Shown here piece by piece: positions 1-5,146 of a stretch of 5,146 bases of DNA; positions within the stretch are counted from its first letter, which is position 1; each line of letters begins with the position of its first letter. Source of the DNA: Candidatus Latescibacterota bacterium (GTDB taxonomy: Bacteria; Blakebacterota; Blakebacteria; Blakebacterales; Blakebacteraceae); the NCBI GenBank assembly GCA_023135015.1, contig JAGLTZ010000201.1, positions 1-5,146 of the forward strand. Reading direction: 5' to 3'. The position numbers were made by a program, and so were the translations under genes. The notes under the pieces were generated by a model. It was not told where the DNA came from, did not search any database, and saw only the letters and a program-made list of their open reading frames with translations.

Positions 1-184
1 CCCCCGCCTCACCGGTAATCGCACGCAGTGAGCGGGCCAGTTCGAAGAAAGCCCCGGAAGGGGTCTCCTTCTCCCTGAGTTGAACGGCGCTTACTCCGCC
101 TGAAATAGCCTGCCGTACGATCTCCTCGATTGGACGGCCCAGCGCCAATGCCCGGTCAGTTACGAGATAGAGTGACAGATCCAT
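1..184 (-). CDS. thiE: Thiamine-phosphate synthase (ThiE), N-terminal part only
   Basis: This is the first 61 codons of a minus-strand gene whose remainder lies beyond base 1. The translation opens MDLSLYLVTDRALALGRP and continues to GGVSAVQLREKE. These are the first beta strand (LYLVTDR, residues 5-11) and the VQLREK motif (residues 34-39) of the ThiE TIM barrel. In the family the Q-x-R-x-K residues contact the pyrimidine diphosphate. ThiE is cytoplasmic and couples HMP-pyrophosphate with thiazole phosphate to give thiamine phosphate. I chose the ATG at 184 because the family usually starts just before this strand. An in-frame ATG at 208 would add eight residues (MLQPERKS), and a purine-rich GAGGGA sits directly against it, too close to be a good ribosome site. 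The gene is divergent from the acyl-CoA synthetase. TenI-type paralogues share this fold, but VQLREK favours true ThiE. Confidence 0.85.
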   Translation of the reverse strand, partial: MDLSLYLVTDRALALGRPIEEIVRQAISGGVSAVQLREKETPSGAFFELARSLRAITGEAG

Positions 185-235
185 CGACTTCCGTTCCGGT
201 TGCAACATTCCCTCGGACAAACCGTCAATACCCGA

Positions 236-269
236 TCCAGTTCAAACTGTAACCTGTTTGAGCACTGGA
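236..269. repeat. Imperfect inverted repeat in the divergent intergenic region
   Basis: TCCAGT (236-241) plus TCAAAC (242-247) pair with GTTTGA (256-261) and ACTGGA (264-269). This makes a 12-bp stem with an 8-nt loop (TGTAACCT) and a two-base GC bulge at 262-263. There is no T-tract on either side, so it does not look like a terminator. It lies about 50 nt upstream of the thiE start and about 150 nt upstream of the synthetase start. It could be an operator for a dimeric regulator or a 5'-UTR hairpin in the thiE transcript. The pairing is directly visible; the role is inference. Confidence 0.5.
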
Positions 270-271
270 AC

Positions 272-290
272 CTGCACTTACAAGATGCAG
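272..290. repeat. Short second inverted repeat next to the first
   Basis: CTGCA (272-276) and TGCAG (286-290) flank a 9-nt loop, CTTACAAGA. With a one-base bulge the pairing can extend as CTGCACTT against AAG-A-TGCAG. It begins three bases after the 236-269 repeat, so the two could form adjacent hairpins in a thiE leader RNA. Five base pairs can arise by chance, and I attach no function. Confidence 0.25.
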
Positions 291-419
291 AAAACGCAAT
301 AGAGGTCAGGCATTAACTGCGGCTGCGATTCTACTTGAGTATTATATGTACTGACAAATAATCTCCTTCGTGATGAATCTGGCCTCCATGCCAAAGGCGG
401 AACTCCACCTGCAGTAATC

Positions 420-2543
420 ATGGCGAATCTTGATTGCATCCTGCGTCCACGATCCGTGGCGGTCATAGGCGCCTCGCGCCGGTCCGACAGCATCGGGTAC
501 CAGATCGTGGACAACCTGCTGGCCCACGGGTTCAACGGACCCGTGTACCCCATCAATCCGTCGGCTTCATCGGTGCATTCGATCAAGGCTTATCCCTCCA
601 TCAACGCGGTGCCTGAGCCGGTGGACCTGGCGGTAGTGGTTGTGCCTGCGGACCTGGTGGTTGATGTGGTCAGGGATTGTGTAAAAGCCGGGGTGAAGGG
701 GCTGGTGATTATCTCCGCAGGATTCCGTGAGGTCGGCGGCAGGGGCATCGAGCGCGAGGAGGAGCTTCTGGAGGTTCTTGAGGGAACCGGTATCCGTATG
801 GTCGGTCCGAACTGCCTCGGTGTGACCAATACCGATCCCGATGTCCGCATGAATGCCACCTTCGCGCCTGTAATGCCGCCCCCTGGTCCTGTCGGGTTTA
901 TCAGCCAGTCGGGCGCGATGGGTGTGAGCATTCTCGACTCTGCCAAGAGCCTGGGTATCGGGATGTCGATGTTCGTCTCCTCGGGCAACAAGGCAGACGT
1001 GACCGGCAACGATCTACTTGAGTACTGGAAGGAGGACTCCAATACCCGTCTGATTCTTATGTACATCGAAAGTTTCGGCGACCCTAAACGGTTCATTGAA
1101 CTGGGCCGTGCCATCACCTCCGAGAAGCCGATCTTCATCGTAAAGTCGGGCCGGACAGGGGCCGGCGCGCGGGCGGCGGCTTCGCATACCGGTGCGCTGG
1201 CCCAGACCGCGCTTGCCACCGACGCCCTGATCGTCCAGGCAGGCGCCAAACGTGCCAGTTCGGTCAACGAACTGTTCGATTACGCGATGGCTTTCTCCAA
1301 TCAGCCGCTGCCGGCAGGGAACCGGGTGGCTATCGTGACCAACGCAGGCGGGCCGGGCATCATCATCGCGGACACGTGTGAAGTGAACGGCCTGAAGGTC
1401 GGTACCCTTGAGGAGGAGACGAAGCTGAAACTCCGCGAAAGACTGCCCGAAGAGGCCAGTGTCAACAACCCTGTCGACCTGATCGCCAGTGCCACGTCCG
1501 AGACGTACGAGTTCGCTCTTGAATGTGTGCTGGAAGATCCGGGCGTGAATGCCGCCATAGCCGCTTTCGTGCCGCCCCTGGGCATCCAGACGAAAGATAT
1601 CACCGAGGCGATCGTCCGGGTCAACGCCAGGCACCAGGAGAAGCCGATGCTTGCGGTGTTGATGGGGCGGGAAGGTCTTCCTGCGGGAATGGCGCAGCTG
1701 CATGATGCGAGTGTGCCCGGTTACATCTTCCCAGAGTCGGCCGCACGGGCTCTGGGGGAGATGTGGCGCTACGCACAGAAGCGGAAAAGACCAGTCGGCA
1801 GGCCGGTTTCCTTTGAAACTGACGACGGGACCGTCTCGGAGATCATTGATGCGACGCTGGCCGCCGGGCAGTGCAAACTCAGTGAACCCGATGCACTGAG
1901 AGTGCTCGAGGCCTACGGCATACCGGTCTGCCCGTGGCGGTTCGTCGAATACGGGGGCGGCGATGGCTTCGGGGCGCGGGTTGCAGCCGCCGCAGTACAG
2001 CTCGGCTTCCCGGTTGCTCTGAAGATCGTGAGTCCTCAGATCGTGCATAAGACAGACGTAGGCGGTGTTGCCCTGGGTATGGAGACCGGAGCGGAAGTTG
2101 AGGAAGCGGTGAGCGGAATCATCCAGAAAGTCTCCACCCATTCAGAGGCAATCGACGGGATCGTGGTTCAGCAGATGGCGTCCAGCGGGCTGGAGACCAT
2201 CGTCGGTATCACAAGGGTGCCCGGTGTCGGCCCGATGGTCATGTTCGGCCTGGGCGGCGTCTACGTTGAGGTGATGAAGGATGTGGTCCTCCGCCTCTGC
2301 CCTATACTCGATACCGATGCCAGGGAGATGATTAGCGAGGTCAAGATGTACAAGCTGCTCGAAGGTGTGCGCGGCGAGGCGCCGCGGGACCTCGATACCC
2401 TGATGGAAACCATCCTCAAGCTTGCCCAGCTTGCCGAGAGGCACGAGCGGATTGTCGAGATGGATATCAACCCGCTGGTGTCGTTCGAGAAGGGTGCTGT
2501 CGCGATAGACGCCAGGATCCAGGTGGAGGTGGAGGTGGAGTGA
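420..2543 (+). CDS. Acetate/acyl-CoA ligase (ADP-forming), fused alpha-beta subunits
   Basis: A cytoplasmic enzyme of the NDP-forming acyl-CoA synthetase family; it makes ATP from acyl-CoA, ADP and phosphate and releases the acid and CoA. At 707 residues it has the usual length of the fused form. The CoA-binding Rossmann domain is at about 6-100 (RSVAVIGASRR, 11-21). The succinyl-CoA-ligase-like domains follow at about 150-450. The SHTGAL motif holds the expected active-site histidine, H256, and E217 in IESFGDP sits 39 residues before it, the same spacing as the stabilising Glu/His pair of archaeal enzymes. An ATP-grasp domain covers about 485-700, with H543 in VHKTDVGG matching the second phosphorylated histidine, then GLGGVYVEV (610-618) and MDINPLV (681-687). 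The ATG at 420 is the only usual start after the in-frame stop at 336-338, but it has no clear Shine-Dalgarno. No GNAT domain is fused, which argues against a protein acetyltransferase. Substrate (acetate, branched or aryl acids) cannot be told. Confidence 0.93.
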   Translation: MANLDCILRPRSVAVIGASRRSDSIGYQIVDNLLAHGFNGPVYPINPSASSVHSIKAYPSINAVPEPVDLAVVVVPADLVVDVVRDCVKAGVKGLVIISAGFREVGGRGIEREEELLEVLEGTGIRMVGPNCLGVTNTDPDVRMNATFAPVMPPPGPVGFISQSGAMGVSILDSAKSLGIGMSMFVSSGNKADVTGNDLLEYWKEDSNTRLILMYIESFGDPKRFIELGRAITSEKPIFIVKSGRTGAGARAAASHTGALAQTALATDALIVQAGAKRASSVNELFDYAMAFSNQPLPAGNRVAIVTNAGGPGIIIADTCEVNGLKVGTLEEETKLKLRERLPEEASVNNPVDLIASATSETYEFALECVLEDPGVNAAIAAFVPPLGIQTKDITEAIVRVNARHQEKPMLAVLMGREGLPAGMAQLHDASVPGYIFPESAARALGEMWRYAQKRKRPVGRPVSFETDDGTVSEIIDATLAAGQCKLSEPDALRVLEAYGIPVCPWRFVEYGGGDGFGARVAAAAVQLGFPVALKIVSPQIVHKTDVGGVALGMETGAEVEEAVSGIIQKVSTHSEAIDGIVVQQMASSGLETIVGITRVPGVGPMVMFGLGGVYVEVMKDVVLRLCPILDTDAREMISEVKMYKLLEGVRGEAPRDLDTLMETILKLAQLAERHERIVEMDINPLVSFEKGAVAIDARIQVEVEVE
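2523..2540 (+). repeat. Triple GTGGAG hexamer at the end of the synthetase gene
   Basis: Three exact tandem copies of GTGGAG encode the C-terminal VEVEVE tail of the acyl-CoA synthetase, directly before its TGA. The tail lies beyond the last conserved ATP-grasp strand, so it is probably dispensable for catalysis. The same bases carry the ribosome binding site of the next gene. Confidence 0.85.
2531..2535 (+). promoter_or_regulatory. Ribosome binding site GGAGG for the prenyltransferase
   Basis: GGAGG lies seven bases before the ATG at 2543, an ideal distance. This selects that ATG over the GTG at 2540, which is only four bases from the motif. The site is inside the coding sequence of the preceding gene, as expected for a translationally coupled pair. 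Confidence 0.75.
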
Positions 2544-3430
2544 TGGATCCGAAAGCCTACGCTGGTGTAGCCCGCGTTCCCTTCCTTTCCTTGCCTGTGA
2601 CCCTTGTTGCCGCGGGTGCTGGTGCGGCGGCCTATGACGGGTACTTCAGCTGGGTCCGAACCCTTGTAGCTCTGGTCGGCCTGGTTGCACTCCACGTCGC
2701 AGTGAATGTGCTGAACGAAGTGAGTGATATGCGTACCGGCATCGACCTTCACACGGTGCGGACGCCTTTTTCGGGTGGAAGCGGGACCCTGCCATCGGGA
2801 GCGCTCTCTTCAAGATCCGCTCTGATCTTCGGCCTGGTCTCGGCCGCGGTGGGTCTGGCAATCGGTGTATGGTTCCTGACCAGTGTGGGTTTGGTCCTTC
2901 TGCCGATAATGCTCCTCGGAGCGTTCTGTGTGCTCAGTTATAATAGATTACTGACCAGAGTTGGCCTCGGTGAGATCGCGGCCGGCTTGGGCCTTGGAGG
3001 GCTTGCGGTTGCGGGTACGGCCCTAGTGCAGAACGGCGCCCTCGGCCCCGCAGCTATTGCGGCTTCACTTCCAGCTATTTTGATGACATTCAATCTGCTG
3101 CTGCTTAACGAGTTCCCCGATGAAGAGGCCGATCGCGCCGGCGGTCGGCGGCACCTGGTGATACTCCTGGGACGTAGATCCGCAGCTCTGGTCTACTCTG
3201 CCGCTGCGCTGCTTACACCGGCGGCTATTCTCACGGCAGTGATCATCGGCGTCTTCCCGGTGATTGCTCTCGCGGCCATGATTCCTTCCATTCTACTGGT
3301 CAAACCACTTCTCTGGGCTTTCAAGAGCCCGTCCGAAACCGTTCCTATACCTGCCCTGGGCAGCAATGTCATGTGGAACCTGGCCACAAACCTGGCTCTG
3401 GCAGTTACGTTCACTATTGCTGTACTGTAA
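2543..3430 (+). CDS. UbiA/MenA-family membrane prenyltransferase
   Basis: A 295-residue integral membrane protein of the UbiA superfamily, which transfers an isoprenoid chain from a diphosphate to an acceptor at the membrane. About nine hydrophobic segments are visible, near residues 14-32, 38-57, 92-112, 114-132, 143-162, 166-188, 214-235, 236-257 and 276-295. The first Asp-rich motif is NVLNEVSDMRTGID (N55, N58, D62, D68), the place for Mg-diphosphate binding. The second is NEFPDEEADRAGGRR (N189, D193, D197). The spacing and the PFSGGSG stretch (75-81) resemble MenA-type 1,4-dihydroxy-2-naphthoate prenyltransferases more than heme O synthases, so quinone synthesis is the likeliest role. No other quinone gene is in view, and lipid or other acceptors remain possible. 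The ATG shares its A with the TGA of the synthetase gene (TGATG), implying coupled translation. A GTG three bases earlier is the alternative start. Confidence 0.85.
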   Translation: MDPKAYAGVARVPFLSLPVTLVAAGAGAAAYDGYFSWVRTLVALVGLVALHVAVNVLNEVSDMRTGIDLHTVRTPFSGGSGTLPSGALSSRSALIFGLVSAAVGLAIGVWFLTSVGLVLLPIMLLGAFCVLSYNRLLTRVGLGEIAAGLGLGGLAVAGTALVQNGALGPAAIAASLPAILMTFNLLLLNEFPDEEADRAGGRRHLVILLGRRSAALVYSAAALLTPAAILTAVIIGVFPVIALAAMIPSILLVKPLLWAFKSPSETVPIPALGSNVMWNLATNLALAVTFTIAVL

Positions 3431-3477
3431 CCGTGTATTGAGCCGCTGGTTCGTGGCTGTGACGATCATCTACGTTG

Positions 3478-3482
3478 AAGGA
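3478..3482 (+). promoter_or_regulatory. Ribosome binding site AAGGA for the TerB-like gene
   Basis: AAGGA stands seven bases before the ATG at 3490. It decides the start: the in-frame TTG at 3475 lies upstream of and next to this motif and would have no ribosome site of its own. Confidence 0.75.
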
Positions 3483-3489
3483 CAGATCG

Positions 3490-4041
3490 ATGGCGATTCT
3501 TGATTGGCTGGGACTTGGAAAGGATGAAGAAGCCGGTACTGATAGTACCGCAGCCGCTTCATCCACACAGACCGACACGGTCCGGAAGATAGTCAAGGAG
3601 CTGGAAGGTCTGGGCGAGGAACGGGCGCGTTATATTGCCTCTTTCGCTTATATTCTCGGGCGTGTTGCCAACGCCGATATGGATATCAGTGATAACGAGA
3701 CCCGTGCGATGGAGCAGGTGGTGGTCGAACAAGGCGGTATCCCCCAGGAGCAGGCAGTCATCGTGGTCCACATGGCCAAGACCCACAACCAGCTCTTCGG
3801 CGGCACTGAGAACTTCCTTATAACCAGGGAATTCGACCAAATGGCCACCCGGGAGCAAAAGCTGGCCCTGCTGGATTGCCTGCTTGCCGTTTCCGCTTCA
3901 GATGAATCGATCTCTTCTGATGAGAACGTCGAAATCAGGAAGATCGCGGACGAGCTGCACCTGAGCCAGCGCGACTTCGTCAATGCCCGTTCCAGGTACC
4001 GGGAGCACCTGGAGATCCTCAAGAAGCGGGAGAAAAGCTGA
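3490..4041 (+). CDS. TerB-family (tellurite-resistance/DjlA-like) protein
   Basis: A 183-residue soluble protein with no signal peptide or membrane segment. After a short hydrophobic start (MAILDWLGLG) and a Ser/Thr/Ala-rich linker (about 13-30) comes an all-helical TerB-like domain, about 45-180. It shows the two-fold internal pattern of this family: VANADMDISDNE (59-70) and VSASDESISSDE (134-145) each put Asp/Ser/Glu residues at a helix end, where TerB proteins are thought to bind metal. The C-terminus is charged (ILKKREKS). Stand-alone TerB proteins occur in many genomes without ter operons, and nothing here points to tellurite resistance; the specific function is unknown. It follows the prenyltransferase by 59 bases on the same strand with no terminator between, so it is probably the last gene of the same operon. 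Confidence 0.8.
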   Translation: MAILDWLGLGKDEEAGTDSTAAASSTQTDTVRKIVKELEGLGEERARYIASFAYILGRVANADMDISDNETRAMEQVVVEQGGIPQEQAVIVVHMAKTHNQLFGGTENFLITREFDQMATREQKLALLDCLLAVSASDESISSDENVEIRKIADELHLSQRDFVNARSRYREHLEILKKREKS

Positions 4042-4070
4042 AAACTGTGTTGTAATCAGCAAAAGGGTAT

Positions 4071-4088
4071 CGGACTAATCGGACTAAT
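4071..4088 (+). repeat. Tandem 9-bp direct repeat CGGACTAAT x2
   Basis: CGGACTAAT occurs twice head to tail (4071-4079 and 4080-4088). The second copy begins the left arm of the intrinsic terminator. The first copy can also pair with the right arm over nine bases, giving an alternative hairpin with a longer loop. It is probably a replication-slippage duplication. Confidence 0.85.
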
Positions 4089-4125
4089 AAGACTCTCGCT
4101 CGATATTGGTTTATTAGTCCGTTTT
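4080..4125 (+). terminator. Intrinsic terminator of the plus-strand operon
   Basis: CGGACTAATAA (4080-4090) pairs perfectly with TTATTAGTCCG (4111-4121), an 11-bp stem with a 20-nt loop, followed by TTTT (4122-4125). It lies 38 bases after the TerB-like stop codon. The stem is rather AT-rich and the T-run short, so efficiency may be moderate. It also sits one base beyond the stop of the convergent beta-propeller gene. On that strand the hairpin is not followed by a clear T-run, so two-way termination is possible but less supported. Confidence 0.8.
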
Positions 4126-4126
4126 C

Positions 4127-5143
4127 TCAACCGCTTGGCGATACGACCATCACACCACCCGGCCTAAAGTTAAGAAGATAGAAACGAATACCATCTGGAG
4201 AACTCTGAACGGCAAATGAATCCGGGAAACTATCTAGATCGTTAATGTGGAAGAACCGTTCAATCTTGAAAGTATCTAACGACACCTCATAGATATTCCG
4301 TCTTACCATCACATATAGTCGGTTGTTCGGATAATGGTATGCAACATGTTCAGCAAACACATGTAATGAGTTGGCTGGTAGATGCGAATCACGTCTTCTT
4401 GATGTATCAATTTCCGGAAATGGAAACTCACACTGATATAGCAATTCTCCTTCTTCACTCCATTTTTCAAAAATGGGCTTAAATTTTCCAGTAAAGATGA
4501 TCTCGTTACTATGGGAGACTGCAATGTAACCATAGTTAAACAACGCCTTAGGTTGTTGAGGCCTATCTGGTTCGAATAGATTACCATATGACCGAACGAT
4601 ATTCCCGTCAGAATCAAATAAAGAAATCCTGTTTTCACTTCTTAGTGGACTGATGAAATAAGAGGTTTGATCTCGAATTACAACATTCGAGAGGGGCATA
4701 AGCTGCTGGCATGGAAATGTATCGATGAGAGTTGATTGGTCTGTTGATACCTGAAATCGGGATATACGCCGATTTTGACAATCTGCTACCCAGAGGATAT
4801 CAGAATCAGGTTCAAAGCAGACTTCCACAGGTTCGTAAAACTCACCTGGTCCAGCTCCACTCCTACCAATGATTTCAACTAGTTCTGCCTCTGGAGAAAA
4901 GCGGACAACTCTGGTGTTTCTTGTATCCGCAACAACAATATCACCCAATGGGCTGACCGTTATACCTCGAGGGTCATAGAGAATCTGCCATTCTTCAAGG
5001 TCAGTTGATTCGGGACTCCATAACCACTGGCAAGAACACTCAATAATTTGGTACTCCGGTTCTGCTCCCTGTGCATGGATGTTTACTGTATGTGTTGCTG
5101 TGAGGGATAAGAAAAGAAGGAGTGCGGCATAAAGTCGGAACAT
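4127..5143 (-). CDS. Secreted NHL-repeat / six-bladed beta-propeller protein
   Basis: A 338-residue minus-strand protein starting with a classical signal peptide: MFRL, a hydrophobic core (about residues 5-16), and a likely cleavage after NIHA near residue 24. There is no lipobox cysteine, so it is probably periplasmic or secreted rather than a lipoprotein. The body matches NHL/six-bladed propeller repeats. DPRGITVSPLGDIVVADTRN (57-76) with RVVRF is the clearest, and EPVEVCFEPDSDILWVADCQN (104-124) with RRISRF the second. GRSGAGPGEF (93-102) between them is the typical loop of this family. Later blades (about 165-335) are degenerate, as in SENRISLFDSDGNIV and SPDGIRFYLLNF. Propellers of this kind bind ligands or proteins; no enzymatic residues are recognisable and no function can be assigned. 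The ATG at 5143 lies four bases from the window end, so its ribosome site is not visible and a more upstream start cannot be excluded. Base composition is clearly more AT-rich than the other genes. Confidence 0.75.
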   Translation of the reverse strand: MFRLYAALLLFLSLTATHTVNIHAQGAEPEYQIIECSCQWLWSPESTDLEEWQILYDPRGITVSPLGDIVVADTRNTRVVRFSPEAELVEIIGRSGAGPGEFYEPVEVCFEPDSDILWVADCQNRRISRFQVSTDQSTLIDTFPCQQLMPLSNVVIRDQTSYFISPLRSENRISLFDSDGNIVRSYGNLFEPDRPQQPKALFNYGYIAVSHSNEIIFTGKFKPIFEKWSEEGELLYQCEFPFPEIDTSRRRDSHLPANSLHVFAEHVAYHYPNNRLYVMVRRNIYEVSLDTFKIERFFHINDLDSFPDSFAVQSSPDGIRFYLLNFRPGGVMVVSPSG

Positions 5144-5146
5144 ACA

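Noticed and set aside
185..340. TPP riboswitch upstream of thiE
   Set aside because: The conserved CUGAGA and GGGA-type core elements are not present on the thiE strand.
341..346. Perfect TATAAT (minus strand) as a possible thiE -10 box; TATTAT on the plus strand at 340-345
   Set aside because: No acceptable -35 hexamer lies 16-18 bases away on either strand; the only TTGTCA is five bases from the TATAAT. The site is too weak to call.
278..586. A 102-codon minus-strand frame spanning the intergenic region and the synthetase start
   Set aside because: No recognisable domain, mostly antisense to conserved coding sequence, and no supporting ribosome site was identified.
590..1267. A 225-codon minus-strand open frame
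   Set aside because: It is antisense to the synthetase alpha region and its Ser/Thr/Pro/Arg-rich translation is typical of a shadow frame.
1014..2141. A 375-codon open frame on the minus strand inside the synthetase gene
   Set aside because: Its translation shows no recognisable motif and it lies wholly antisense to a gene with full family motifs. Long antisense frames are common in GC-rich coding sequence.
3441..3458. Small hairpin AGCCGC/GTGGCT between the prenyltransferase and TerB-like genes
   Set aside because: Only six pairs including one G-U, with no following T-run, so it is not a terminator and could be chance.
3475..3489. TTG at 3475 as the start of the TerB-like protein
   Set aside because: The AAGGA site lies downstream of this TTG and at ideal distance from the ATG at 3490, so the ATG is preferred.
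4309..4638. A 109-codon minus-strand frame overlapping the beta-propeller gene
   Set aside because: It is an alternative frame of the same strand within a gene with signal peptide and NHL repeats, and its translation resembles nothing known.

Overview
The window comes from a bacterial chromosome of moderate to high GC (roughly 55-60 % in the coding left two thirds by eye). It carries genes on both strands. I cannot name the organism. A fused ADP-forming acyl-CoA synthetase suggests acyl-CoA based energy conservation of the kind found in anaerobic or metabolically versatile bacteria and in archaea. The exported six-bladed beta-propeller protein with a classical signal peptide is of a type common in bacteria of the FCB superphylum and other uncultured lineages. 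That placement is a weak inference.

Layout. (1) Bases 1-184, minus strand: the N-terminal 61 codons of a thiamine-phosphate synthase (ThiE), cut by the window edge. (2) Bases 185-419: a divergent intergenic region with two inverted repeats and no recognisable TPP riboswitch. (3) Bases 420-2543, plus strand: a complete 707-residue acetate/acyl-CoA ligase (ADP-forming), with alpha and beta subunits fused and both phosphorylatable histidines present. (4) Bases 2543-3430: a UbiA/MenA-type membrane prenyltransferase whose ATG overlaps the synthetase stop codon (TGATG), so the two are probably translationally coupled. (5) Bases 3490-4041: a small acidic TerB-like protein with its own good Shine-Dalgarno. 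(6) Bases 4080-4125: a strong intrinsic terminator closing the plus-strand operon. (7) Bases 4127-5143, minus strand: a secreted NHL/six-bladed beta-propeller protein, markedly more AT-rich than the rest and convergent with the operon.

How they work together. The synthetase, prenyltransferase and TerB-like genes look like one transcription unit ending at the terminator. The synthetase would convert acyl-CoA + ADP + Pi to acid + ATP + CoA in the cytoplasm. The prenyltransferase would attach an isoprenoid chain to an aromatic or other acceptor in the membrane, plausibly for quinone synthesis. The TerB-like protein has no assignable specific role. No common pathway is obvious from sequence alone. 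I see no evidence of a defence system, CRISPR array, mobile element, RNA gene or clearly new system. The most noteworthy signals are the coupled synthetase-prenyltransferase junction, the compositional break at the beta-propeller gene, the terminator with a duplicated arm, and the hairpin between the divergent genes.
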